Shown here: positions 1 to 11,253 of the stretch, in pieces | How positions within the stretch are numbered: position 1 is the stretch's first letter | Layout: each line of letters begins with the position of its first letter | Origin: Hyalella azteca | Taxonomy: Eukaryota > Arthropoda > Malacostraca > Amphipoda > Hyalellidae | Length of the DNA stretch: 64,000 nucleotides | NCBI RefSeq assembly: GCF_000764305.2 | Contig: NW_025944972.1 | Coordinates: 51,274 to 115,273, forward strand | Reading direction: 5' to 3' | Translations under genes and position numbers: made by a program | Notes under the pieces: model-generated | What the model was told of the DNA's origin: nothing | The model's input: only the letters and a program-made list of their open reading frames with translations | Databases searched by the model: none

Positions 1-1930
1 ATCTATAGGTTATCCCTCTTAATTTTTCTTCTTAGACGTTTGTCTCTTTCGTGTTGTATTGCTGTAAAGAAATAATTGTATGTTTATTTTTTTACCTTCC
101 AGCCCTTATCCCTAATTGGAGGCCACGTCTACCACATTTCTTCTTGCAGGAACAATTCGCGGTAAAAAATCAGGAACAATTCATCAAAAAAAAATAGTAG
201 ACCTAATATCATTGATCGCAACGTCTCTCTCTCTTATTCGTGTTTGGAGACATTAGCAGCGATGTTGGGACATTAATAATACAAAATCATTGAACATTTC
301 ATGACAAGTGTGGAATGTAAGCTTAGAACGTAATAATAGTAAGTACTATATGTAAATTACTAAATAACTCATTGCAGCTCATAATCGATGTATTAATCAA
401 GATATTGCTATGAATACCTCGTGTAACTTATGTTTCACTCATTACGTTTCCAAATCCATCTTAATACTCAATATTACTCATTAGACATTGAAGCCAACAA
501 CCCACAACCAATTACCTGTTTTGGTCTGATAAGTGATCGAGTTCTCTACATGTCCTGTCTCGTACTTACGGATGCCATTTCGTTCAGTATTTTATTTTGG
601 CGAGAATGGATCAATAGTCGTGCTCAGTTTAATTTAATCTCTGATCTCTTACTCGTACTGTCAAAACTGAACTCAGCTTTTTATTGTAACTGCTTTTGTC
701 TTACGGTTAGGAGCTCTCTTTTAAAAGTAGTCTGAGGCACTAGCATATTATTATTATTATTATTAATTACTACTCTACTGATTACTTATGATTCTCTACA
801 TACCATTGTATTATCGGCGTGGCTGTATGCTAGGGACGACTGTTGATTTGATGCGTCTATACACAAGACGCAATTTTCAATCCTTCAACACGTCTGATCA
901 CAATATATCCTTCTAAGGCTTCCTCACCAGGATAATTCGATTGTATCACCAACGATATGATATATCAGCGCCGTATTAATGCATCCTTTGTATAACCCGT
1001 TGAAATTCATGGAACCTTGTAAATTCCTCATAAGAGTTGTCCCCGAATGCATGTGAATATCAGACCCTCTATGTCACTAGCCCCTGCAGTCGGAAATTCG
1101 TGCCTCTGGTCTAAGATGTTCTTGTAACCAGTAGCGTATAATTGCCCATCCTAAATCATTTCCAATAAAAATCTGGTCAATCTTGTCTTTCCATCCGTCC
1201 CTGGGTTAACCAATTGCTGAACCTTGCATTACACTCCCTCAACTGAGATTCTAAAATGTTGAATGATTAGTCCTAAACGTCGTTGTTTGTACGTTTGGAA
1301 GATTTTTTGGAATGGCTTGGATGCAAGCCTTCGCTCAGCCTAGGACTGATGCATTTCCAAATAAAATAATGTGATATTCAATTTGAAAAAAGAACTTTTT
1401 TGCTGCTATCATGCTCTATAAATAACTTATTAATGTAATGATTGCTATCATGCTTTAAAAATAACTTATTAATGATTTGCAAACCATACGATGAAAATAA
1501 AATAAAAAGACTTGAATTACCACATATGGACCACATCCATATTCTGATGGAAAAGTTGTACAGAGTCATCTATTTATCAGCTAATTCTGGGTTTTTGAGG
1601 AAATGATGTTCCGAACTGTTCTGGAAATGATGAGAAGGTGGAATAAAAAACTAAAGCTTTAAAAAAAATAGCCAGGCTAAATATTGTCAAGCCGAACTTC
1701 CGAAACTTCAACATTTAAAATTTATAAAATCCTCTGACTCTCGGCCGGAGGCGAACAACGAAATCTACCTGATGTTAAAAAATTAGGTTTGTGGTGGAAA
1801 CCGATTGTTAAAAACAATTGTTACAGCTTAATTAAATGATGGTGCATTATTCCTATATTTAACAAAAAAGTAAGTAGATAATCAGATAATAAGAATACAT
1901 TTCTGAATTTTGTCATCGTCGGTTCATCTA
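1..1930. other. AT-rich noncoding DNA
   Basis: No convincing exon, splice-flanked reading frame or RNA gene was seen on either strand. A short (TTA)n microsatellite lies at about 760-785. The reading frames present are AT-rich, short and lack splice context or codon bias, so they look like chance. Confidence 0.6.
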
Positions 1931-1934
1931 AGTC

Positions 1935-2385
1935 CCCGAACTGGCGAAGGGTTACTAGATTTTGAAACAAGAACCAACCAACACCAGGGGCCACGGCTAT
2001 AAACTAAAAAAACTGCGCTGCAACTTCACCATGCGACAAAATTTCTTCTCGCTTCGAATCACCGACATGTGGAACAGCCTCCCCGATGACATCGTTGGCG
2101 CTCCAAGTATGAACGCGTTCAAGAACAGACCAGACTAGATAAAGCTATGGAAAAATATATGTTCAGACTTGAAATGCCTAGCACCATATAGAACCCGGTG
2201 GAAGTCTAGTAGCTACTTCAAACCATCGCCAGTCATGAAAAGATCCGGTCAAATGACACGAGTTTAGATCTTCTGTGAACAAGGCACGAAAAGGAAAAGT
2301 ATCGGCGATAGGCCACATCAGGCCTACTCCTTAGCGCGACATCACTATTACGTTATTTTATTTTATGTTATGTTATCAGCACACC
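1935..2385 (+). mobile_element. 3' fragment of a CR1/RTE-like non-LTR retrotransposon
   Basis: One forward frame around 1985-2125 reads TRGHGYKLKKLRCN, then NFFSLRITDMWNSLPDD, then IVGAPSMNAFKNR. This is the characteristic C-terminal end of the reverse-transcriptase ORF of CR1/RTE-type LINEs, where the family shows R-x-x-FF-S-R-x-x-x-x-WN-SLP and A-PS-x-N-x-FKNRLD. The frame has a TAG just upstream and breaks after KNR near 2130, so the copy is dead. What follows to about 2385 looks like the element's 3' UTR, ending in an AT-rich TTATTTTATTTTATG-type tail. Only the 3' end is present, as expected from 5' truncation during target-primed insertion. The exact clade is not certain. Confidence 0.75.
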
Positions 2386-2730
2386 ACCTGGAAGAGGCTG
2401 CAACTTTCGGCATCAGATAATAATAAAACTGATGACAATACAAGATCAGATAGATAATGTACAAGATAATACCACTGATAATAGAGGACAATAATACAAC
2501 GGATAATAGCACAAGATTATAATTAAATATAATAATTCAACCGATTACACGCCCATATGATGTAGCTTTTGAAGATGCTGAACTAATTAATGATTTTTAA
2601 AAACGCTCCACACACTCATGAGTTATCAAATGTTAAGAAAAATTCAACCGGAATTAGACCAAGATATAATACGACTTTTTTAGTATTATTTGACGATATT
2701 CTCAAGCTATTTTCCAAGTATATTTTGCTG

Positions 2731-3016
2731 ATGGAACGCAATGACACGCTCTCTCAAAAACATCTTTCAAAAGCTCCGCATCCTCAGCTCAAGAAGGAAG
2801 GAGCCCGGCTGCGAGGCGCGTTCCCACGAGAGCGCAGGTAGAAAGATACCAACCCGCAGGCACCGGCTTTTCTTCCTGGCCTTCCTTCGATTATTTCTTG
2901 TATTTTTTATTTGGTTCTTCCTCTCAGTCTTTGGTTTGCTCGCTATGACCATAGCATCGTTGCCTCAGTTCAGCTCTGGCCGGCGTGGTTACAGTGTTTG
3001 GAGAGCGTGTCATTAA
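2731..3016 (+). CDS. candidate exon or small hydrophobic ORF (unrecognised)
   Basis: Base composition jumps to GC-rich between about 2735 and 2870 within AT-rich surroundings. The frame MTRSLKNIFQKLR... has mostly G/C-ending codons and stays open to a stop at 3016. Its second half is strongly hydrophobic (FFLAFLRLFLVFFIWFF), which would be a membrane segment. Alternatively, a GTAGAA donor at 2839 would make only 2731-2838 an exon, and the T/C-rich stretch behind it would be intron ending in CTCTCAG near 2928. No family was recognised. This may be part of the same gene as the exon at 3577, or nothing. Confidence 0.25.
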
Positions 3017-3576
3017 TACCTCCATCGAATTCGTGTCACTCGACTCCATCGCTGCAACGATTCATGATATGTAAAAATCAAAGTGCAAATGTACGACCCA
3101 AGTATGAATATCAAAGTTGATACCTTTTACATTTAATGGTGTTCATAACTGTGGATGATCGCAAAGCATTTGTTCTGATTTCAACGTACAATAGTAAGTT
3201 TTATTCAGCGATAAAGTTATCTTCATGTGATGTGACAGTTAGTTGTGAAAAATTCCTCAAAAGCCAAAATTCACTGTTATTTTCGAACAATGCTGACAAG
3301 ATAGAGATAGAGCGCACAGGAACAAACAACGAAGCCTCGACGATCTTCAGTTTAGATTTAATTTCAATACTTCTAAGAAGATCCACGGTGCACTGTAAAA
3401 GGAATACTGGAATGGCAACGATCACAACAGAGTCGATCAAATGCTCAACCGTTGACCACTGCGTTGGTGAAATCATCTCAAAAGAATTCATCCCGCCTGA
3501 AAAAGAGTGACAAATTAATCGTCAGATAAAAATGAAGAATTAATCGACGGGTAAAAAAACCCGCGTACCGACGCAG

Positions 3577-3647
3577 CGATTTCAACCGCCGCCGACATCG
3601 ACAACCGGCGCGCCGGTTTCATCCTCCTCAGGTCCGGGAGCTTCAAG
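3577..3647 (+). CDS. candidate internal exon (unknown gene)
   Basis: This is a 71-bp GC-rich island ending at a good donor (CTTCAAG|GTGAGC). In one frame almost every codon ends in C or G (ACC GCC GCC GAC ATC GAC AAC...), giving ISTAADIDNRRAGFILLRSG then SFK. Such third-position bias is typical of true exons here. The acceptor (CCGACGCAG) has a poor pyrimidine tract, so the left edge is uncertain. The donor phase is 0. No domain was recognised. It could be an upstream exon of the membrane-protein gene whose 3' exons lie at 11-37 kb, but no phase-compatible intermediate exon was identified. Confidence 0.5.
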
Positions 3648-4000
3648 GTGAGCAGTTATAAGGTACGTTCAAAATTGTTTACTCACTAATTAAAAATAAT
3701 TGTATTTATCAATCTATTGTATTGATAAATTGCTATTTTACTTTATTTTATAAAAATGGGTACTGCCACGTCAGCCCTAAATTAATTCTATTATTAATTC
3801 ATCAGTTCACGTATAAATAAATCTATGAATGATGGCAAAAAATCATCAACACTGGCGATATAATCGTCAACCCCTTCTTATATAAGCTGTCGAACGCGCT
3901 AAACACGACACGGCATTTCGATGAATACAAATTGTCTTTATTGAAACAAGGAGGATGCAAACATTAATATGAAAACACATTTAAAATTTTGGCTTCACAC

Positions 4001-4150
4001 TAAAAAATATAACTCAGTACTCACTGCAGTGAGTGACAGAGAGCGCATTTTCTTGTCGACGAAAACGTGGAGTCACGGACGGACAGACGAACGGACGGAC
4101 TTAGCGAGCACAATAGTGTTTCTTTCATAAATGAGAAAATGCGCTAAAAA
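4001..4150 (+). mobile_element. 150-bp interspersed MITE-like element, copy 1
   Basis: Related copies occur in this window at 58437-58579 (inverted) and 63075-63229. Each has the same order: ATATAACTCAGT, a perfect 16-bp palindrome ACTCACTGCAGTGAGT (4019-4034), GCGCATTTTCT, TCGTCGACGAAAAC-like text, a variable GGAC/AGAC simple repeat, a GCGAGCACAATAGTG block and ATAAATGAGAAAATGCGCTAAAAA. GCGCATTTTCT and AGAAAATGCGC form an inverted pair, so the element could fold or be a short inverted-repeat transposon derivative. No coding capacity. Confidence 0.8.
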
Positions 4151-7100
4151 GAATGAGAAAAATCATTCAGAAAATTGCGTTTTTTTTTCTAGAATTATTT
4201 ATGCACTAGATTATCTAATGACATTCTCACTACATTCCTTACTACAAATAGGGAAATTTCCTGGCTTCTAAAATAAATTTAAATATCCGCAATAAAAAAT
4301 CCGTCGCATGGCCTCAGAATATTTATTAATTTCTTATTTACTTAGTTATTATTTCTTGGCTTGAATTCACAGCCTGAAGAGACCGTTTTATGTATTGATG
4401 CAAACAGTGAAAGTTGAACTTTCGCTAACGAGGTGAGCGAACTCGTTACCAAGTACGCAGTAATTTCTGATAGAGATAAAATGAGAGATCACTTATCTGT
4501 ACATCGCGTGTATTGTAAGGGGACGTATGTGAACGACTTCCGCTCGATAAAGAAGTGTGCTCATGTAACCTCTTATGAGACGGCACATTTACCTCGGTGT
4601 GAGATGCTCACTATAAAGAGATTCTGATCGTTGTAATTAATCATATTTCGCATTATTAATTTGCTTACTTCAATCTCATCTTGAATCTTCAATCTCAGTC
4701 AAATAAAACTAGTATAATTTACGCAAAAATTATAAGAAATACTGCATATCATTTTCTGAGTTTAACGCAATCAAGTTTGATTGTGTTTGACTTGCTTACC
4801 GAAACCTTGCTTACCGAAAATATCAAATCACGCATTTTTTTAGATCAAATCACGCATTTTTATGCAATTCTAAGAATTTTTCCGCCGTTAGAGGAAACAA
4901 TAATTTTTCGAGCATCATTGAACTGAAATCCGAGGTGTTTCGAAATGTTGGCTTCACGAATATCCCTATAATTAAAAGGCCTTTCGACAGAGTTAAGTTC
5001 TTTATTTGAATCATTAGAAGCTCACAGAATCACAATATATTTGACATTCGTGAGTCGAAATTAGATGCCCAGATATATATAGTCACAATACATCCTGGTC
5101 ATACCTCATCGTTGCAACACTGACTAAATTATCAAATATGCTCTCAGTAATGAAGATGCTATAGTCCCGTGAACAATGGAAGTGTGATGAGTTAAGTAAA
5201 AAACAGTTATTTCCATCCTGTTACACGCTGCTAGGTTAATGAGGAGAGTGAGTACAGTGTGAACATGAACTCAACTCGTAGCCAGTTAACTGTGAATAAT
5301 GTCAAGTCTGTTTACATCTCATACGAAGTGACTCCCGTCCTTACAACAGTGGCCAGACTGAAAACAAAACCAACAATGCGACTCCCGCGCTCACGCGTAG
5401 TCAGACAACTGAGAACTATGTGCAGTCTGTATATAAAACCAATTAAATGACTGCCGTGCTTACACGTAGCGAGGTAATTGAAATCAATGTATACAAAACC
5501 AATCTAGGTATTTACGTGCCAAATTAGTGACAAATAATGTAACCATAATGAGATTGCTACCTGATGGTTGTGGCTGGAAGTTGATATCCCTCTTAATTTA
5601 AGTCATATCCATTAATATACATTAGCTTAACTTTGTGAAGGTGTTCTTGGATGATCTACGTTGCAACGACGTAATTACAGAACCTAAGGCATAAAGTAAG
5701 CACTATCAGCTATCAGTCGGTATGCTGCTTACGAGTGGGACTCTGATGTCGAAACAATTTCTATCACGAAGAAAGTTTTCGATAAAGAACAGAAATTCTG
5801 GCTCTGATTGATTATTAGGTGAAAACAAAAAAATAACAAAATTTAAATTAACAATAACTTTTAAATGAGAATGGCTGTGTTTGAGTTTAAAACTGAAATT
5901 TTCACTCAGAAATGTTCATATCTGAAACAATGGCAATGATTCTAAAATATTGAGTGTCCCAAATAAAATTAAAACTTACGCTGTTTTTTTCCAAATTTAA
6001 TTTTTTATGGGAAGTTTAGAAGATGTGCATGCGTTCATTGATATTCGATTCGATCATATACGATTATTAAGAAAAAATATATACATTAAAACGTTGAAAA
6101 TATGGAAATTAAGTATCAAGTGTGCCACTAAATATTTAATTTCGTCTGCACAGATAGCAAAATTTACTTGATGTGTGATAGTTGGAAAGGTAGTAATTAA
6201 GAGAAGTGTTAGCTTCCATAATTTTTATGATGCATACTAAAAAATATCACAATCATGGTAATTTTTTTTATTCTAACATTATGTACAAAGTTCACACTCA
6301 ACCTGAAATGTTAGCGTTGGTTACTTACTCACCAAAACTTCTATGATGATTCATCACTCGGAGACGTCTCGTGCGTGGACCTAAAGAATAAAGCTGAATT
6401 GAGTAACAATTACAACTTCAATTACTAATTGACGACAAGAAAGAGTGGGGCGTAAGAACCGAATTTCAATAACTTGGAATAATTCTACGAAATTAATTGA
6501 AGCGCAAACAGTCGCGAGGCATTGGTAAACTTGAAGAAGGAGATCTGATCAAAAATATAAATTTAATTTTTAAATTCGTAAATCTAATTATAATTTGAAA
6601 ATGAGGAAGTTTTTAATGAAACTGCAAATAACTTAATTTTGGATAGTAATACCACAATGTAATACAATAATTTTAGCTAGAAATTAACGAAAGTCGTGAG
6701 AAACAAGTCCAATAATGAACCAAGACAAAAATATATGGAATGTATTTAGGACCAACGTTTAGTTTCGTCCACGAGGCCAAAAACTTCTAAATTGTGAATT
6801 GACGAATAACGTGCCCGCTTCAAAAACGAAATGAGCAACCGGCTACGTTAATACCGTAGAAGAACCGCTTTCAAATAACTCCTAAACAAAAAGTCGTAGA
6901 TACGTTTACAAATAAAATTTAAAATTACCGTACCGACATGGAATTAAAATAAACTTGGAATAAAAAATACGATCTTTATTATAATGTTCTCGTTGAATTC
7001 AGAGGGTGGCCTAAACAAAATGATGTACTGGAAAAATTATCGTGTACAAACATGTAAAGCAACCGAATAAAAAATATTATGAAACAAGGAAGCAAAGCCA

Positions 7101-7850
7101 GCAATCCTCAGGCCTCCGGTAAATTTTGTTAGACTGACAGGCTTCCGCCTATCTATTTTATTACCTTATCTCAAGAAATTCCCGGTCTGAAGAAATAAAT
7201 TGCTGTCTATAACGCGGTGATTTGCGTCAAAAACTCGTGAAATTTTGTCTGCGCTGCAATTAAACGTCAACCGATTAATCTGTAAACATTCCTCACTATA
7301 ATAGAAACTCGTGAAACGTTCCACAGAGATACACTTCATTAACGAAATAGATGAAGGTCATCAAGTAATGACCACTATGACCAGATATCGTCACACAGGT
7401 GGATAGCTTATCAGCTGACACCATAGTTAGCAGTGCCAGTGCCACGACAGCGTCAGTCATCTCAGTGGCACTGGTTATATAGTGTTCAGTCACGCAAAAT
7501 AGCATTAGGAAATTGTTACACGTCGCATTTATCGTCCCGTACTGAATTTTCCCCTCGCGCTTCATCCGATTATTGTCTTATTTATAAATTGAGTAAGTAA
7601 TTGATATAGCGCGCTGTATAAACACAGTTATTCTTAATTGATGATACTGTTATTGTGCAATTAAAATATGTTACAGCAATGTTAGAAAGTCATATTTGGC
7701 ACCTTTTATTGAATGATGCCTTTATATGAATGCTTTTATTTTTTCGTTTTCAATCGACATTTCTTTGAACACAGTAACCTGAGTTTCAATGCACTAACTT
7801 GACTTCATTATTGATTATTATAAGATAAATAGAGCAAGTCATCGTACACG
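4151..7850. other. AT-rich noncoding DNA
   Basis: No gene could be supported. Between about 5224 and 5480 there is a degenerate tandem repetition (GTGAC-TCCCG-CTTACA-like phrases recurring three or four times at about 60-90 bp), which also creates a spurious 63-codon frame. The 89-codon reverse frame at 7296-7565 has no splice context or recognisable domain. Confidence 0.55.
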
Positions 7851-7855
7851 TAACT

Positions 7856-7978
7856 GAAATATCTAAACTAACATAAATATCTAAACTAACTATCTAATCT
7901 AATCTAAACTATCTAAACTAACTAACTAATCTAATCTAAACTAACTATCTAAAGAAATATCTAAACTAACATACATAA
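7856..7978. repeat. ATCTAAACTAACT simple repeat
   Basis: Irregular tandem repetition of ATCTAAACTAA / CTATCTAATCTA units, clearly visible by eye. No coding content. Confidence 0.9.
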
Positions 7979-8159
7979 AAAAATAAAATCTTGCCACCAC
8001 GAATCACCTTGGGCACAATTTATTTCGTAACATGTTGGTGAACTTTTAACGTAATAAAAAAACAACAATATTGCAAAATGTGATGACGGCGATTCGATGC
8101 CTCATGGGTTTATTGCAGAATTCTCTTGTTCACATATGAAAAATATTGTTCATAGTAAT

Positions 8160-8275
8160 ATTTTCAGGAAGATCATGCAAACACCAGATTTTTCATGCAA
8201 ACGTAATAAATATAACCATGGAAGATCATGCAAACACCACGAAGCAAACACCAGATTTTTCACTAAACGGAGCAC
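8160..8275. repeat. degenerate repeat of GATCATGCAAACACCA phrases
   Basis: The phrases GATCATGCAAACACC and AAACACCAGATTTTTCA each recur within about 100 bp (first near 8170, again near 8222 and 8247), showing a local duplication of about 50-60 bp with scrambling. Confidence 0.7.
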
Positions 8276-8317
8276 AATTGCTTCCGAATATTGTTTTTGC
8301 GACTTGTTTTTGTTGAA

Positions 8318-8384
8318 TGGCTGACTCGACTATAATAGAAGGGCTGACTCGACTATAATAGAAGGGCTGACTCGACTATAATAA
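8318..8384. repeat. 23-bp tandem repeat, 3 copies
   Basis: The unit GGCTGACTCGACTATAATAG plus AAG is present three times in a row, nearly identical. Confidence 0.95.
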
Positions 8385-8726
8385 AGAATCGAGAAATTCG
8401 TCTATTCTTAGAATTTACCTTCCGATTAACATCTACGAAGTTAAAGTGACACAGATATGTTCGTTGTACTCGAAAAGCAATAATAGCCTGTCTTAGAATG
8501 GTTATTGAATGTTTACTATAATTGAGTAGTTCGTAAAATTGTCGTTGCATTATTACTGAATATAGACAATAATGAATTCTTAATTCCACCATGATGCAAA
8601 TAATGGGATTTGACGGTCATTTCCTTCCGAGCATTGCATGAGAATTTACAGTTCAAGCCTTGATATCAATTCCATTACAGCCGCGATCATTATTGTTCAG
8701 GTATCACACGAAAATATTACCAAGCT

Positions 8727-9496
8727 CTGGTACGTAATTTCAATTCTAACGAAAAACTAATTACCACCTGGGCATTAATTGTTTGCAGACCTAACTCACC
8801 GTTGATAGTTGATCCCACACAACAAATAATTTTATAAGACTCAGAGCACGAATGTTCACGGAGTACTCAGTTGTATATAAGATAGATGATAAGGCAATCT
8901 CTGATAGCAACTATAGAGCTGAGTCAAATCTTCCACACGTATCTAAAAACAGCCCGCAAATAACCCAAGTATCATTCTGTAGGCCTTAGTATGGGGGTAC
9001 GTTCACCTCGTGGCTTTCATCCTGATCATAATTCAATATTAAATCATCCTGAATTCTATTGACAGAGATCCAACACTCTGCTCGTGCACAGAATCCTAAA
9101 TCCACAGAATACTGGTACGTAATTTCAATTCTAACGAAAAACTAATTACCACCTGGGCATTAATTGTTTGCAGACCTAACTCACCGTTGATAGTTGATCC
9201 CACACAACAAATAATTTTATAAGACTCAGAGCACGAATGTTCACGGAGTACTCAGTTGTATATAAGATAGATGATAAGGCAATCTCTGATAGCAACTATA
9301 GAGCTGAGTCAAATCTTCCACACGTATCTAAAAACAGCCCGCAAATAACCCAAGTATCATTCTGTAGGCCTTAGTATGGGGGTACGTTCACCTCGTGGCT
9401 TTCATCCTGATCATAGTTTTATATTAAATCATCCTGAATTCTATTGACAGAGATCCAACACTCTGCTCGTGCACAGAATCCTAAATCCACAGAATC
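8727..9496. repeat. 385-bp tandem duplication, 2 copies
   Basis: Copy 1 spans 8727-9111 and copy 2 spans 9112-9496, both starting CTGGTACGTAATTTCAATTC and ending CCTAAATCCACAGAAT. By eye they differ only in a cluster near ATCATAATTCAATATT (copy 1) versus ATCATAGTTTTATATT (copy 2), so the duplication is recent or maintained. No reading frame of note lies inside. If the read depth here is normal, it is a real duplication rather than an assembly artefact. Confidence 0.95.
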
Positions 9497-10829
9497 ACTT
9501 GCTATTTTCTCACAGTAATCCGCACGGTGCCCATTAGTAATGGATTAGTCCTGATGTAAGAGTGAATTACGTCATTTATAGAAAATTTAATTATTTTTAT
9601 TAAATCTGCATATTTGTTATAAATAATTTCATCAAGAATTTCTACATTCGTACATATCAGATGACATTTGATAGCGAATTAATCAGCGAATTAATTAGTC
9701 TATCAAAAGTGCATGATATTATAACACCAGTTCACGATAACACTGCGAACAACCACAAAATCTGGTGTAATTTCTTTGCCAACCCAAAAACTTGTGCTAG
9801 AAAGTCAATTTTCAAAGCTAATTTTCATAATTACATGTTTAATTTCATTTATGTCTGTGGTTTTTATTCTACAAACACTTATGTAATTGTAACTAATACT
9901 GTTCTATTCCACCCACCCAGGGATGCAAGGCAAACATCGGAAGCAGTGACTCGGACGCAAAGTCGAATACAGACGGTGACCACATAATCTTCACGTTAAG
10001 TTTCATACATTTCATGGATGAAAATAATGTGTTTCGTGAGATTTAGTAATGCAAGATAATTAAGTGTCATGAATAAGCCATCTTAACGTAAAATAATCCT
10101 ATAATGCCATCAAAAACATTGTATTGTTTGTTGCAAGAAAAATTCCGAAATAATCAGGGAACTTTCAGTTAAATTACTATTTTAAACGAAATCAAGTTAT
10201 CATCTTTAAAAGATCAGCGAAATTCGTGAAATGTATATCAGTGTTTAATTTTCGTTAAAAAAATTTAAAGCAACAAATCGTAACACAAATGTGCACTCGA
10301 AGTCGTTTCGCAGTGAAATATTCATTTACCTCGAATGATAGCGCTGTTACGTTTGCTACAGTATATGCCAGTTAAGTGGCAGCGGCAAAAACTAGAAACA
10401 TCAGTAATTCACATGCACAAAAATGCACTGGTGATGCAGGAATATGATTACGAATAAAAAACGGAGAAAGAGAGGAAAAATGAAATAAAGAAACGCTGCA
10501 AAATCCGGTGACCTCTCAAAGTCACGCACCGAGTTAAGTTATTTTTGAGGAAGAACGCAGGTTCAGTGATTTCAAAGAAAATAAACACAATGATCAAGCA
10601 CTATTGGGAGAAACCTATTTCAAATTTCTAAATTAGCAGCATGTTCTAACGTGCTCAACTGGAGTCAAGAAATTAAGCTAAATTTTATCACCAATTTGAA
10701 TTCTGGAAAATTTGTTATCGAAAAAAAGTTTTAAAAAATTACAACAACATCTGCCAGAAAATCGCATAGCATCGTATTTTCGTGCAAGCCAGAAGATCGT
10801 CGGGAATGATTACCAAAGAAAAATATGGT
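9497..10829. other. AT-rich noncoding DNA
   Basis: No splice-flanked coding frame was seen. A 108-codon forward frame at 9661-9987 is AT-rich with no codon bias or motif and was not accepted. Confidence 0.55.
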
Positions 10830-10889
10830 TAACAAAGCAAAAATAAAAAAGTCACTCCGAAAACAGCCCAAATCCTGAATAAAAGTGCC

Positions 10890-11253
10890 TCAGGGATCCA
10901 AACCCGGTTCTTAATGCCCTCTAAAATTGCAAACCTCACGACTGAAAATGATCCTTCGCCTCGAGCTCCACCGAGGAATCTTGAATCATTACTACACGGT
11001 CATCATCGTCTATCCCACCACACCCTTCACCTCCGCGTGAACGACAACCACTACAATCATAAACCAAGTGTCATGAATACCAAAAATATCAACAGCAACC
11101 ACGCTATCAAAAGGGCGGTGAGAAAACAAACCACTCCACGCAGACAAGTTGGAAATATATTCTCTGATCGCGCCATAAGACGACCTAGTGAATTGCAATA
11201 CAGGATTCTACGGACGGAATACTATGAAATCAACGGCACCACAACGGAACCTG
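10890..11253 (+). CDS. exon of single-pass membrane protein gene (extracellular juxtamembrane part)
   Basis: An open frame runs from about 10830 to a strong donor at 11253 (ACGGAACCTG|GTGAGT, phase 1). It continues exactly in phase into the transmembrane exon at 30085, giving ...NGTTTEP-D-PAPGEGFNVV. The product is hydrophilic and basic in the middle, with NHT/NGT-type sites possible for N-glycosylation near the end. The acceptor is uncertain. GCCTCAG at about 10889 is one option, and the 5' half (His-rich LLHGHHRLSHHTLHLR) may not be coding. The segment RRPSELQYRILRTEYYEING just before the donor looks most protein-like. The protein family was not recognised. Confidence 0.55.

Noticed and set aside
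3136..3510. 124-codon forward frame with a 96-codon reverse frame opposite
   Set aside because: Neither has codon bias, splice context or a recognisable motif.
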